Shown here piece after piece: positions 1 to 9,623 of a stretch of DNA of 64,000 nucleotides (position 1 is the stretch's first letter; each line of letters starts with the position of its first letter). Below the pieces are notes generated by a model. That model saw only the letters and a program-made list of their open reading frames with translations. It ran no database searches and had not been told where the DNA came from. Position numbers and translations under genes: made by a program. This stretch comes from Phytohalomonas tamaricis (lineage in GTDB: Bacteria > Pseudomonadota > Gammaproteobacteria > Pseudomonadales > Halomonadaceae): NCBI RefSeq assembly GCF_003012345.1, contig NZ_PVRV01000020.1:682001-746000 (forward strand). Reading direction: 5' to 3'.

Positions 1-226
1 TGAAGACATGGCGGAACCAGCCACCTGCAGTCGCCACCACCTCATGTCGAAAGGCAATCAGAACGGCAAGCAACGTGCCCACATGGACCGCCACATCGAA
101 GGCCAGCCCCTGGTCCGGCCAGCCGAGCAGTTGCGAAGGCAGAATCAAGTGAGCCGACGATGAAACAGGCAGGAACTCGGTAATTCCCTGTAACAGGGAA
201 AGTACAACAATATGTATCCAATCCAT
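1..226 (-). CDS. uppP: Undecaprenyl-diphosphatase UppP (partial, N-terminal 75 residues)
   Basis: UppP (BacA) is an inner-membrane phosphatase that converts undecaprenyl diphosphate to the monophosphate, recycling the lipid carrier for peptidoglycan and other envelope polymers. Reading minus from an ATG at 226, the frame is open to the window edge. The first 30 residues contain the family signature [17 protein letters not shown], which carries conserved catalytic-region residues, followed by a hydrophobic segment near residues 46-60 ([15 protein letters not shown]). The C-terminal part lies outside the window. The start is 18 bases beyond the stop of tsaB, so the two probably do not form a coupled pair with tsaB upstream of it by much; tsaB lies upstream on the same strand. 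Confidence 0.93.
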   Translation of the reverse strand, partial: MDWIHIVVLSLLQGITEFLPVSSSAHLILPSQLLGWPDQGLAFDVAVHVGTLLAVLIAFRHEVVATAGGWFRHVF

Positions 227-243
227 GGGTGTTTCCTTGAACA

Positions 244-930
244 TCACTTCGGGCGGGACGTTACCTTGTCACGCAGATAGACGGGAATGGCCTCATGCGG
301 CGCGAGGCCGCCGCCTGCCGCAAACATGGCGGCCGCCAGGCGCACTATGTCGGCCGCATCGGGTTCCTGCTCGGGAAGAGAACGGCTGACAGCGTCCCGA
401 ATAGTCTGAGACAGTGACGATGCCAGCATCCAGCCGGAGCCAACCCCCATGAAACGCTCACCTTCACAGGCAGACGGCAATATGAACGCCTCAGGCGCAA
501 TGACCTGCTCATCCATCAAGGCCGTAACCTGATCGTTCTCGCAGCGATAGGCACAGATGTAAAGCTCGCTCATGCGCGCATCGAAAGCGGGAATGACAAG
601 CTGCGCACCATGCTGACGGTGAGTGCCAAGCGCCATCGCCTGTAACGTCGAAACAGGAATCAATGGGCGCTCAAGGCCGTAAGCCAATCCCTGCGCGGTA
701 CCCGCAGCGATACGAATACCCGTGAACGAGCCGGGGCCGCGTCCGTAAGCGAGCGCATCCAGCTCAGCCAAGGACACGTCTGCCTCAGCCAATACGTCAT
801 CAATCATTGGCATCAAACGGCGAGTATGTTCACGAGGCGCATACTCGAATGCGCCCGTTACCTTGCCATCCTGCCATAGTGCAACAGAGCAGGCAGTGGA
901 TGAGGCATCAAGGGCCAACAGCGTAGTCAT
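244..930 (-). CDS. tsaB: tRNA t6A biosynthesis protein TsaB
   Basis: TsaB (YeaZ) is the non-catalytic ASKHA-fold partner of TsaD. With TsaE they transfer the threonylcarbamoyl group made by TsaC to A37 of ANN-decoding tRNAs in the cytoplasm. The N-terminus [15 protein letters not shown] is the nucleotide-binding-type phosphate-1 motif, and [13 protein letters not shown] near residue 65 is the TsaB signature. Length (228 residues) fits the family. An in-frame GTG nine bases further upstream (939) is possible, but the ATG at 930 matches the usual start of the family and neither has a strong ribosome site. The neighbour uppP begins 18 bases after the stop on the same strand. Confidence 0.95.
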   Translation of the reverse strand: MTTLLALDASSTACSVALWQDGKVTGAFEYAPREHTRRLMPMIDDVLAEADVSLAELDALAYGRGPGSFTGIRIAAGTAQGLAYGLERPLIPVSTLQAMALGTHRQHGAQLVIPAFDARMSELYICAYRCENDQVTALMDEQVIAPEAFILPSACEGERFMGVGSGWMLASSLSQTIRDAVSRSLPEQEPDAADIVRLAAAMFAAGGGLAPHEAIPVYLRDKVTSRPK

Positions 931-1030
931 GGGCTTCACAATAGTAGGAAAAAAGCGGAGGTATTATACGAAGGTATATAGATAGGCAAAAGGATTACAT
1001 GCATCACTGGTTTCGGATCAGCACTTCGAC

Positions 1031-1055
1031 ATAAAACGGCGCAATAAGCGCCGTT
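1031..1055 (-). terminator. Rho-independent terminator after adk
   Basis: An 8-bp perfect inverted repeat (AACGGCGC / GCGCCGTT) encloses a 5-base loop and, read on the minus strand, is followed by a short T-rich run. It lies 53 bases after the adk stop, so it probably ends adk transcription. Confidence 0.7.
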
Positions 1056-1107
1056 CATGTCTAGGCGGGGAAGTGTCAGCACACGGCATCCGCTTAATAT
1101 CCGGCCA

Positions 1108-1833
<726 letters not shown>

Positions 1834-2012
1834 TCACGCGCAATGATGGGTCACGAGCAGCCATGTTAGCCGTCGAACCTGCCAATCTTTCGATAAACGA
1901 TACCTAGCCCCTGGCCCGGGGACAAGCATCATACTGTCGCATAACCGTCATGCACCGTATTCACGACGTTGGTACTGCTGTGTATCGTCGTACCGTGCTG
2001 CGGCGCTTCCAT

Positions 2013-2044
2013 AAAAAAAAGCGACCCCTCTTGAGGGGTCGCTT
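2013..2044 (-). terminator. Strong Rho-independent terminator after aceF
   Basis: A 12-bp stem (AAGCGACCCCTC / GAGGGGTCGCTT) with a tight two-base loop is followed, on the minus strand, by a run of eight T. It starts 19 bases after the aceF stop codon. The 298-base adk-aceF gap holds nothing else that I recognise. Confidence 0.9.
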
Positions 2045-2062
2045 ACATTACGCCGGGCTCAA

Positions 2063-4159
2063 TTACAGCACGAGCCGACGAATATCACTCAGCACCTGGG
2101 CCAGGAAGGCAGTGAAACGCGCCGCATCAGCACCGTTGACTGCACGGTGATCGTAAGACAACGACAGCGGCATCATTAGCCTAGGGGTGAAGTCCTTACC
2201 GTTCCACACCGGCTTCATCTGCGCCTTGGAGACGCCGAGGATGGCCACTTCCGGCGCGTTGACGATCGGCGTGAAAGCCGTACCACCGATCGAGCCGAGG
2301 CTCGAGATGGTGAAGCAGCCACCCTTCATGTCATCACCGCGGATTTTGCCATCCTGCGCCTTCTTGGCGAGTTCGACGGTCTCCTTGGCGATGTCGGTGA
2401 TGCTCTTCTTATCGACATCACGAATGACCGGCACCAGCAGACCATTGGGCGTATCGACCGCCACGCCGATGTGGACGTACTTCTTCCACACCACCTTGTC
2501 GCCATCAGGATGCAGCGAGACGTTGAACTGCGGATACTTCTTGAGCGCATAGGCCGCAGCCTTGATCAAGAACGGCAGCGGCGTCAGTCGCGCACCCTGG
2601 GCCTGAACCTCTTCCTTCATCGCCTTGCGGAAGTTCTCCAGCTCAGTGATGTCCGCCTCGTCGAACTGAGTGACGTGAGGCACATTCAGCCACGAGCGAT
2701 GCAGGTTAAGCGCACCGGCCTTCGTCAGGCGGCCCATCGGCTTCTCTTCGACCTCGCCAAACTGGCTGAAGTCGACTGCCGGAATCGGCGGAATACCTGC
2801 CCCACCCTGCGTAGCGGTGGCAGCAGCCTGCGGCGCATCCTTCTGACGTTTCATCACGCTCTTGACGTAAGCGTGGACGTCTTCCTTGAGAATGCGATCC
2901 TTCGGACCGCTGGGCGTCACTTCAGACAGTTCCACCCCAAGCTCGCGCGCCAGCATGCGCACCGCCGGGCCAGCATGAACCAGCTTGCCATTGCGCGGCT
3001 TACCATTGGCGTGCTGTGCCTCTGGCCCCGGTTCACCCTGAGTGCTGCGATCAGCACCCTGCTTGCCTTTCGGAGCAGGTTCGCCACCATAGCTGCCAGC
3101 GTCCTTCTGGCCGGCCGGCGCCTGCTGGCCGCCTTGAGCCTTGGGCGCATCTTTTTTCGCCGGTGCGGGCTTTCGCTTGCTGCCTGTCACTTCGATGTAA
3201 CCGATCAGGTCGCCTTCGGAGACGGTATCGCCTTCCTTGACAGACAGCTCGACCAGCGTGCCCTTGAACGGGCTCGGCACGTCCATCGATGCCTTATCGG
3301 ATTCGAGCGTGATCAACGAATCTTCTTCGTTGACCTCATCGCCTTCACTGACGGCAATCTCGATAATCGGCACGTTCTCGCTACCGCCGAGATCCGGTAC
3401 ACGCAATTCCTTGCGCTGCGATTCGCCTTCGCTCTCGACATCGCCGCTATCGGCTTCGTCAGGAGCAGCCTGCTCGGTGTAGTCGGCACTACCACTACTC
3501 TGCTCAGCGTTGCTCGGCACCTGAGCATCGTCCTGATCCGCTGCGTCACTCTCATCAGCGATTTCCATCGTGCCAATCACGTCACCCGTAGAGACATGAT
3601 CGCCTTCCTTGACGGTCAGCGAGACGATCTTGCCCTTGTGGGGGCTGGGTACGTCCATCGATGCCTTATCGGATTCGAGCGTGATCAGCGGATCCTCGAC
3701 ATCGACTTCGTCGCCCTCACTGACCGCGAGCTCGATAATCGGCACGTCGTCGCTACCGGAAAGGTCCGGTACCTTGATCTCGACAGTCCGCTTGCCGCCG
3801 CCCGACTTGGGCGCTGCAGACTTCTCCTCTTCCTGAGCCGGCTGCTCAAGTTTTTCTTCACCAGCGGGCTCTTCGCGCTGCGCAGGCGTATCGTCCTGTG
3901 CCGCATCACCGCTGTCGTCACCTTCCATCTCGAGTTCGACGATATCGTCGCCCTCGGAGACCTTGTCGCCTTCCTTGACCAGTACGCGTTTGACGGTACC
4001 GGCCTTGGGCGAAGGCACATCCATACTGGCCTTGTCGGACTCAAGCGTGATCAGGGTATCTTCTGGGGCAATCACATCGCCCTCGGACACCGCGATTTCG
4101 ATGATCTCGACGTCGGTGCTCCCCCCGATATCGGGGACTTTGATGATTTCGCTACTCAA
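2063..4159 (-). CDS. aceF: Pyruvate dehydrogenase E2, dihydrolipoamide acetyltransferase (three lipoyl domains)
   Basis: E2 forms the core of the pyruvate dehydrogenase complex and moves the acetyl group from lipoate to CoA. Three lipoyl domains are visible, each with the motif ESDKASMDVPSP; the lipoylated lysines are near residues 43, 165 and 289. They are joined by Ala/Pro/Gln/Glu-rich flexible linkers. A peripheral subunit-binding domain (AVRMLARELGVEL...KEDVHAYV, about 393-430) and the catalytic domain with SYDHRAVNGAD near 670 follow. Length is 698 residues. The start codon is TTG; GGAG eight bases ahead of it (within AAAGGAGCGCGACC) supports this choice and there is no nearby in-frame ATG. 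It follows aceE with a 95-base gap, and ends at a strong terminator. Lipoyl domains 2 and 3 are nearly identical at DNA level around the lysine. Confidence 0.97.
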   Translation of the reverse strand: MSSEIIKVPDIGGSTDVEIIEIAVSEGDVIAPEDTLITLESDKASMDVPSPKAGTVKRVLVKEGDKVSEGDDIVELEMEGDDSGDAAQDDTPAQREEPAGEEKLEQPAQEEEKSAAPKSGGGKRTVEIKVPDLSGSDDVPIIELAVSEGDEVDVEDPLITLESDKASMDVPSPHKGKIVSLTVKEGDHVSTGDVIGTMEIADESDAADQDDAQVPSNAEQSSGSADYTEQAAPDEADSGDVESEGESQRKELRVPDLGGSENVPIIEIAVSEGDEVNEEDSLITLESDKASMDVPSPFKGTLVELSVKEGDTVSEGDLIGYIEVTGSKRKPAPAKKDAPKAQGGQQAPAGQKDAGSYGGEPAPKGKQGADRSTQGEPGPEAQHANGKPRNGKLVHAGPAVRMLARELGVELSEVTPSGPKDRILKEDVHAYVKSVMKRQKDAPQAAATATQGGAGIPPIPAVDFSQFGEVEEKPMGRLTKAGALNLHRSWLNVPHVTQFDEADITELENFRKAMKEEVQAQGARLTPLPFLIKAAAYALKKYPQFNVSLHPDGDKVVWKKYVHIGVAVDTPNGLLVPVIRDVDKKSITDIAKETVELAKKAQDGKIRGDDMKGGCFTISSLGSIGGTAFTPIVNAPEVAILGVSKAQMKPVWNGKDFTPRLMMPLSLSYDHRAVNGADAARFTAFLAQVLSDIRRLVL

Positions 4160-4254
4160 GGTCGCGCTCCTTTGCTAGCAATCTGAGGCCCAGCAATCTG
4201 TTGGCCTAGCCGTTCATGCAACAGGGCAGGCATTCGCCTGCCCGGCGCGGCGGA

Positions 4255-6930
4255 TCAGGACGTCAGCGGGTTGGGCTTGTTCGGATCGATGCCGTACTTC
4301 TCCATTGCCTGCTTGACGACCTTGACGTCGATCTCACCGCGATCGGCCAGGGCCTTCAGCGCCAGCGTGGCGACGTAGTAGCGATCGACTTCGAAGAAGC
4401 GACGCAGCTGCTGACGCGTGTCGGAGCGGCCATAGCCATCAGTACCCAGCACATGATAGTCACTCGGCACCCAGGCACGCACCTGATCAGAGAACAGCTT
4501 CATGTAATCGGTTGAGGCGATGACTGGCCCTTCGCGACCTTCCAGACACTGCGTTACCCACGGCTTGGCACGCGACTCGTCAGGATTGAGGAAGCTCTGA
4601 CGGTCATACTCGAGCGCCTCGCGACGCAGTTCGTTGAAGCTGGTCACGCTCCATACGTCGGCGGCGACGTCGAAGTCATCCTTGAGCAGCTCGGCGGCGG
4701 CTTCAACCTCACGCAGGATGGTGCCTGAACCCAATAGCTGGACGCGAGCCTTCTTGCCCTCGCCTTCCTTGAGCAGATACATCCCCTTGATAATGCCTTC
4801 CTCGCAGCCTTCCGGCATTTCAGGATGGGCATAGTTCTCGTTCATCACCGTCAGGTAATAGAAGCAGTTTTCCTTATCCTGATACATCCGCTTCATGCCA
4901 TCCTGAATGATAACCGCCAGCTCGTGAGCGTAGGTCGGATCATAGCTGCGGCAGCTAGGAATGGTTGAGGCGAGGATATGGCTGTGACCGTCTTCGTGCT
5001 GAAGGCCTTCACCGTTGAGCGTGGTACGCCCAGCGGTACCACCAATCAGGAAGCCACGTGCCTGCAGGTCACCGGCAGCCCAGGCCAGGTCGCCGATGCG
5101 CTGGAAACCGAACATCGAGTAGTAGACATAGAACGGAATCAGCGGCAGATGATGGTTGGCATAAGACGTCGCTGCAGCGATCCAGGCCGACATCGCGCCG
5201 GCCTCAGTGATGCCTTCCTCGAGGATCTGTCCCTTGCGATCTTCGCGGTAGAACATGATCTGGCCGGCATCCATCGGCTCGTACTTCTGGCCTTCGGAAG
5301 TATAGATCCCAAGCTGGCGGAACATGCCCTCCATACCGAAGGTACGCGCCTCGTCGGGCACGATCGGCACGACCTGCGAACCAATGCCTTTATGCTTGGC
5401 CAAGCCGTTGAGAATGCGCACAAACGACATCGTGCTCGAAATCTCACGATCACCTGAGCCCTTGAGCTGGCTGGAGAACGACTTATCATCAAGCCCAGGC
5501 ACTTCGAGCGCATCGAAGTCGCTCTTGCGCGCGGGTAGATAGCCACCCAGAGCCTCGCGACGCGACTGAAGATACTTGATCTCGGGGCTGTCCTGACCCG
5601 GATGGTAATACGGCATGCCTTTTTCGAGCTGCTCGTCGCCAACCGGAATGCCGAAACGGTCACGGAAGATCTTGATCGCATCCGTTTCCATCGACTTGAT
5701 GTTGTGCGCTTCCATGTCGGCTTCGCCGGAACCGCCACCCATGCCGTAGCCCTTGACGGTATGCGCGAGGATCACGGTAGGGCGATCACCTGCGTTATTG
5801 ACCGCCTCGTGGTAGGCCGCATAGACCTTCTGGGGATCATGGCCGCCACGGTTCAAACGGAAGATGTCTTCATCGGAGAGCGCCTCGACCATCTTCGCCG
5901 TCTCAGGATACTTGCCGAAGAAGTGCTCGCGCGTATAAGCGCCACCTTGGGCCTTGTAGTTCTGATACTCGCCGTCGACCGTCTCGTCCATGCGCTTTTG
6001 CATGACGCCTTTGCTGTCCTGTTCGAACAGCGAATCCCACAGTCCACCCCAGACGACCTTGATAACGTTCCAGCCGGCGCCGCGGAACACGCCTTCCAAT
6101 TCACTGATGACGCTGCTGTTACCGCGCACCGGGCCATCGAGACGCTGCAGGTTGCAGTTGATGACGAAGATCAGATTACCTAGCTTCTCACGACTCGCCA
6201 GGTGAAGCGCACCCAGGGACTCAGGCTCGTCACACTCACCGTCACCGAGGAAAGCCCAGACCTTGCGGTCCTGCATATCTTCCATACCCCGTGAGTCGAG
6301 ATATTTCATGACATGCGCCTGATAGATCGCCTGGATCGGCCCCAGCCCCATCGAGACGGTCGGGAACTGCCAGTAATCGGGCATCAGATAGGGGTGCGGA
6401 TAGGAGGACAGTCCGTTACCGTCTACTTCCTGACGGAAGTTGTCCATCTGCTCCTCAGTCAGACGACCTTCGAGGAAGGAACGCGCATAGATACCCGGCG
6501 TCACATGACCCTGGATATAGAGCAGATCACCCTTGAAATCGCCGTTGGCACCGCGGAAGAAGTGGTTAAAGCCTACTTCATAAAGGGTCGCACTCGACAT
6601 GTAGCTGGCAATGTGACCGCCAATGCCCTTGTTGCTCTTGTTCGCACGCACGACCTGCGCGGCCATGTTCCAGCGAACCAGCGAGCGAATACGGCGTTCC
6701 ATGAACATATCGCCCGGCATGCGCGCTTCACGATGCACGGGGATTGTATTACGGTGCGGCGTATTGACGGAGAACGGCGGGATGCTGCCATCGCGGCGCA
6801 AACGATCTGCAAGACGGCTCAGTATATACTGGGCACGCTCCTCGCCCTCTCGTTCCTTGACCGATTCCAGGGAATCTAACCATTCCAGGGTTTCGATCGG
6901 ATCGAGATCTTCTCTTGCCTCCAGACTCAT
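4255..6930 (-). CDS. aceE: Pyruvate dehydrogenase E1 component, homodimeric type
   Basis: E1 decarboxylates pyruvate with thiamine diphosphate and acetylates the lipoyl groups of E2, feeding acetyl-CoA to the TCA cycle. The 891-residue length fits the homodimeric AceE family. The thiamine-diphosphate motif is seen as GDGECDEPES followed about 30 residues later by INCNLQ (roughly residues 228-262). Other family stretches include SMGLGPIQAIYQAHVMKYL and the C-terminal VLGTDGYGRSDTR. The start ATG at 6930 has GGAGAAG nine bases upstream. It leads the aceE-aceF operon. No PdhR-type operator (AATTGGTnnnACCAATT) is visible in the 177 bases to ampD, so the mode of control is not evident. Confidence 0.98.
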   Translation of the reverse strand: MSLEAREDLDPIETLEWLDSLESVKEREGEERAQYILSRLADRLRRDGSIPPFSVNTPHRNTIPVHREARMPGDMFMERRIRSLVRWNMAAQVVRANKSNKGIGGHIASYMSSATLYEVGFNHFFRGANGDFKGDLLYIQGHVTPGIYARSFLEGRLTEEQMDNFRQEVDGNGLSSYPHPYLMPDYWQFPTVSMGLGPIQAIYQAHVMKYLDSRGMEDMQDRKVWAFLGDGECDEPESLGALHLASREKLGNLIFVINCNLQRLDGPVRGNSSVISELEGVFRGAGWNVIKVVWGGLWDSLFEQDSKGVMQKRMDETVDGEYQNYKAQGGAYTREHFFGKYPETAKMVEALSDEDIFRLNRGGHDPQKVYAAYHEAVNNAGDRPTVILAHTVKGYGMGGGSGEADMEAHNIKSMETDAIKIFRDRFGIPVGDEQLEKGMPYYHPGQDSPEIKYLQSRREALGGYLPARKSDFDALEVPGLDDKSFSSQLKGSGDREISSTMSFVRILNGLAKHKGIGSQVVPIVPDEARTFGMEGMFRQLGIYTSEGQKYEPMDAGQIMFYREDRKGQILEEGITEAGAMSAWIAAATSYANHHLPLIPFYVYYSMFGFQRIGDLAWAAGDLQARGFLIGGTAGRTTLNGEGLQHEDGHSHILASTIPSCRSYDPTYAHELAVIIQDGMKRMYQDKENCFYYLTVMNENYAHPEMPEGCEEGIIKGMYLLKEGEGKKARVQLLGSGTILREVEAAAELLKDDFDVAADVWSVTSFNELRREALEYDRQSFLNPDESRAKPWVTQCLEGREGPVIASTDYMKLFSDQVRAWVPSDYHVLGTDGYGRSDTRQQLRRFFEVDRYYVATLALKALADRGEIDVKVVKQAMEKYGIDPNKPNPLTS

Positions 6931-7180
6931 AGACGTCTTCTCCGAATGAAGAAATGTTGTCAGTCAGCCCTAGTGCGGGCTTGTGGCGCTTTTCAGTGCG
7001 GGCATAGCCTTCTATGGGCCGTGTCTCCGAAAGCTGTAAATTCTTTACAAGCGGAAGTGCCTGGAAATGAAAACAGGTACTTTTGTTGGGTGACGAAGAT
7101 ACCGCAAACGCCCTTCCGTGCCAATTAACACGCGCATAAAGACATAATTGTCGATAAGACAAAACGCCGCTGCACGATAA

Positions 7181-7753
7181 TCAGTGTCCAGCGACGCTCT
7201 CTTCAGCCAGTACTGAATTGAGACGCTGACGAAAGTACTGCCAATCGAAACTCGGACCAGGGTCATGCTTACGCAGCGGCGCAATATGCTCGTGGCTCAC
7301 GATCCGCTCGGTGCTCAATTTAGGATAGTCGTGTAACAAGGCTGCCGTCACGTGGGCAAGCTGTCGATACTGCACTTCGCGAAACGGCCTATGGTCGCCC
7401 TCAAGTTCAATGCCAATAGAAAAATCGTTGAGTTCACATCGCCCTTGCCATAAAGAACGCCCTGCATGCCAGGCGCGACGATCGAATGGCACGAACTGCA
7501 CGCACTCCCCATTACGTCGAATAAGCAGGTGAGCCGAAACACGCAGGTGTGCAATCGTAGTAAAATAAGGATGCGCCAAGGCATCGAGACGGTTGGTAAA
7601 TAGACGTTCGATCTCATCGCCACCGAACCTGCCAGGCGGCAAGCTGATGGAATGCAGCACCAGAACGGATATTTCCCTTTCTGGACGTTCATTCTGGTTG
7701 GGAGAATCGCATTGACGCGCCTGCTGAAGACGATGTTGCTCAATAATGGCCAT
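7181..7753 (-). CDS. ampD: 1,6-anhydro-N-acetylmuramyl-L-alanine amidase AmpD
   Basis: AmpD is a cytoplasmic zinc amidase that strips the stem peptide from anhydro-muropeptides during cell-wall recycling; its loss usually derepresses AmpR-controlled beta-lactamase. The amidase_2 zinc site is visible as LVLHSISLPPG, AWHAGRS and the late KHDPGPSFDW, with the catalytic-region IGIELEGD in between. The frame stays open 11 codons further (GTG at 7786, ATG at 7780); I take the ATG at 7753 because it gives 190 residues, close to the family size, although no start has a strong ribosome site. No ampR or beta-lactamase gene is in the window. The next gene minus-strand (the exporter) lies 134 bases upstream. 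Confidence 0.95.
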   Translation of the reverse strand: MAIIEQHRLQQARQCDSPNQNERPEREISVLVLHSISLPPGRFGGDEIERLFTNRLDALAHPYFTTIAHLRVSAHLLIRRNGECVQFVPFDRRAWHAGRSLWQGRCELNDFSIGIELEGDHRPFREVQYRQLAHVTAALLHDYPKLSTERIVSHEHIAPLRKHDPGPSFDWQYFRQRLNSVLAEESVAGH

Positions 7754-7887
7754 AACCACCCATGCGCTGGCTATGCCCATTGGCACAGCATTTTACTACC
7801 CGTGGTGACCTATCCGTGGGGACGAAGTATCACCGTCTACCCGATAAGCTTTGCGCCGTGCCAATAGCATGAACTGAGTGTTCAAAC

Positions 7888-8508
7888 TCAGGTACGGTAA
7901 TTTGCCAGCAAGCCGGCGATAAAGACAAATAATCCACCAAAAATACGGTTCAAGGCGCGTTGCTGGCGCGGCGTACGCAACCATCCAGCAATAACCGTTG
8001 CCAAACCGGCAAAACCACACATCACTATGAAATCGACCCCGATCATGGTCGAGCCCATCACCAACAACTGGGTAACGTGCGGCATTTCTGCATCAAAGAA
8101 CTGGGGTAACAACGCGATCAGAAAGATGGTCGCTTTAGGGTTAGTGATATTTACCAGCGCACTTTTCCAGAAACGCTTAGCGGATGACTCCATTACCGGA
8201 CTATGCGCAGCATCGAGTGAGACAGCGCCCTCTCGCCACTTGCTGACTCCCAAATAGACGAGATAGGCCACCCCGGCCCACTTGATGAAGATAAAGGCCA
8301 GTTCAGACGAGGCTAGTAGTGTACCCAGACCAAACCCGACGACAAGAATCTGGACACCGAATCCCAGCTGTAGCCCTAGAATCGCTGGCAGAGTACGGCG
8401 GACACCGTAGCGTAACCCATTGGACATGGTATTGATCGCTCCCGCACCGGGCGTAATGCTGATCAGTATCGATGCCACCAGAAATGCCCAGAACAGCTCC
8501 ATCTTCAT
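7888..8508 (-). CDS. LysE/RhtB-family amino-acid exporter
   Basis: A 206-residue inner-membrane protein of the LysE/RhtB family, which export amino acids such as homoserine, threonine or lysine. The N-terminal signature SITPGAGAINTMSNGLRYG is typical of RhtB-type members, and LVNITNPKATIFLIALLPQF in the middle is the second conserved block. About six hydrophobic segments are visible. GGAG eight bases before the ATG at 8508 supports that start. It stands alone between ampD and a small membrane-protein gene; the substrate cannot be assigned from sequence. Confidence 0.9.
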   Translation of the reverse strand: MKMELFWAFLVASILISITPGAGAINTMSNGLRYGVRRTLPAILGLQLGFGVQILVVGFGLGTLLASSELAFIFIKWAGVAYLVYLGVSKWREGAVSLDAAHSPVMESSAKRFWKSALVNITNPKATIFLIALLPQFFDAEMPHVTQLLVMGSTMIGVDFIVMCGFAGLATVIAGWLRTPRQQRALNRIFGGLFVFIAGLLANYRT

Positions 8509-8654
8509 TTTCGTTTACTCCACCGCCCATCGGGTTACTGACGAGCCGCGACTATATGTGCTCACGTAGGACATTAATCTACAGCCGCCCCGACAGTATT
8601 GCCGCGTAGCAAGGGTGAGACGCTTGTTGTGTATCCTCAACTGAAGTCGCTGAA

Positions 8655-9104
8655 TTACAGGGCAAGACGCTCATGCAAGGCGCTCTCAAACCGCTTGCGG
8701 TCCTCAAGCGACAGCAACCCGGTCGGAATCGAGCGCTTGCGCTTTTTTCCTTTCAAGCGCAGACGTACCGCTGATGCGTTGATCCGATCGATTGCCTCAA
8801 TATCAGCGAAAGGGATGTCGTGCAGACGCGGCGCAAACGCGGGCCCACCAAGGTAGCGAATCCGCGTATCTTCGATTCGCAGAATCGGTGATAGTTTACG
8901 TCGCTTGTAGAGATTACCGGCTAACATCATGCCCCATAGGCCTAGAATCGCAACGACGGGTGCCGTCTCGCCCAGACGGTTTTGTTGTTGCCCTAGCATG
9001 ACAAGCATGACGGCACCCGTCAGCGTAATGATCAAGGCCAGAAGCAGAAACGCTGTATTACGCCGCCTTTCAGTAAACATTAGCGGCGGGAGATTTCGAG
9101 GCAT
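8655..9104 (-). CDS. Small membrane protein with a C-terminal PH-like domain (STM3941-type), unknown role
   Basis: A 149-residue protein with two hydrophobic segments close to the N-terminus (about residues 18-36 and 47-62), a basic turn (YKRRK), then a soluble beta-rich C-terminal region with the pattern LRIEDTRIRYLGG...DIPFADIEAIDRI. This layout resembles bacterial PH-domain/STM3941 proteins of unknown function. That relationship is my recognition of the layout and not a proven match. A GGAAG site precedes the ATG. It lies 30 bases after a GNAT gene's stop on the same strand and could share its transcript. Confidence 0.7.
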   Translation of the reverse strand: MPRNLPPLMFTERRRNTAFLLLALIITLTGAVMLVMLGQQQNRLGETAPVVAILGLWGMMLAGNLYKRRKLSPILRIEDTRIRYLGGPAFAPRLHDIPFADIEAIDRINASAVRLRLKGKKRKRSIPTGLLSLEDRKRFESALHERLAL

Positions 9105-9134
9105 GACAGAACTTCCAGTTGACGATGGGGCTCA

Positions 9135-9623
9135 CTAAAGGTCACGACGAAGGCGAACGCGGGGCAAGAGTACGCCGTTACGTTCAACCTTATCCTCGCC
9201 GATTTTTTCCCAACCTTGCGCAATCAGGCGTGGTGCGAGCATCGTACTTGCATCGATCAAGAGCGTTTCACCCCCTGCCTCACGCATCTGGTCGGAGGCA
9301 GTTTCGAGCAACTGCATGCCGATGCCCTGCCCCTGTAAGGTTGGCCAGACATAGAGCGTCACCACCAGTCCGGCCTTCACGTCGAGCTCGCAGAATCCCA
9401 CACAGCGCCGGTCGAGATCAGCTATCAATGTCAGGTAGTTAAGCTGGCGTACGCTCCAGGCCGACGCCTCGCGAGGTAGCGCGCTGGCCCACGCCTCGCG
9501 CTGCTCACGATCATAATGACTGACCGCCCCCTGCATGATGGCGTGATGGAACACCTCGGCCTGGTCGGCTCCATCCTGCTCGCGTGCCAGGCGCAGGCGC
9601 AGACGTTCAAGCACCACGGACAC
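9135..9623 (-). CDS. GNAT-family N-acetyltransferase
   Basis: A 162-residue acetyltransferase of the GNAT superfamily. The acetyl-CoA-binding motif A is seen as LYVWPTLQGQGIGMQLLETA in the middle of the protein, preceded by the beta-strand GFCELD. Related proteins acetylate small molecules or protein N-termini; no substrate can be assigned. The start is a GTG at 9623 or one of the GTG codons 6-9 bases later, which sit better relative to GAGGTGA. Either way the 5' end overlaps the mtnC stop (9607-9609), so translation is probably coupled to mtnC and the gene belongs to the mtn transcript. Confidence 0.88.
   Translation of the reverse strand: MSVVLERLRLRLAREQDGADQAEVFHHAIMQGAVSHYDREQREAWASALPREASAWSVRQLNYLTLIADLDRRCVGFCELDVKAGLVVTLYVWPTLQGQGIGMQLLETASDQMREAGGETLLIDASTMLAPRLIAQGWEKIGEDKVERNGVLLPRVRLRRDL

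Noticed and set aside
2471-4186. A 571-codon plus-strand frame opposite aceF
   Set aside because: It is fully antisense to aceF, whose domains are complete. The long open reading comes from the repetitive, GC-rich codons of the lipoyl domains. The translation has no motif.
5602-6183. A 193-codon plus-strand frame opposite aceE
   Set aside because: Antisense to a complete and recognised E1 gene; no ribosome site or motif.
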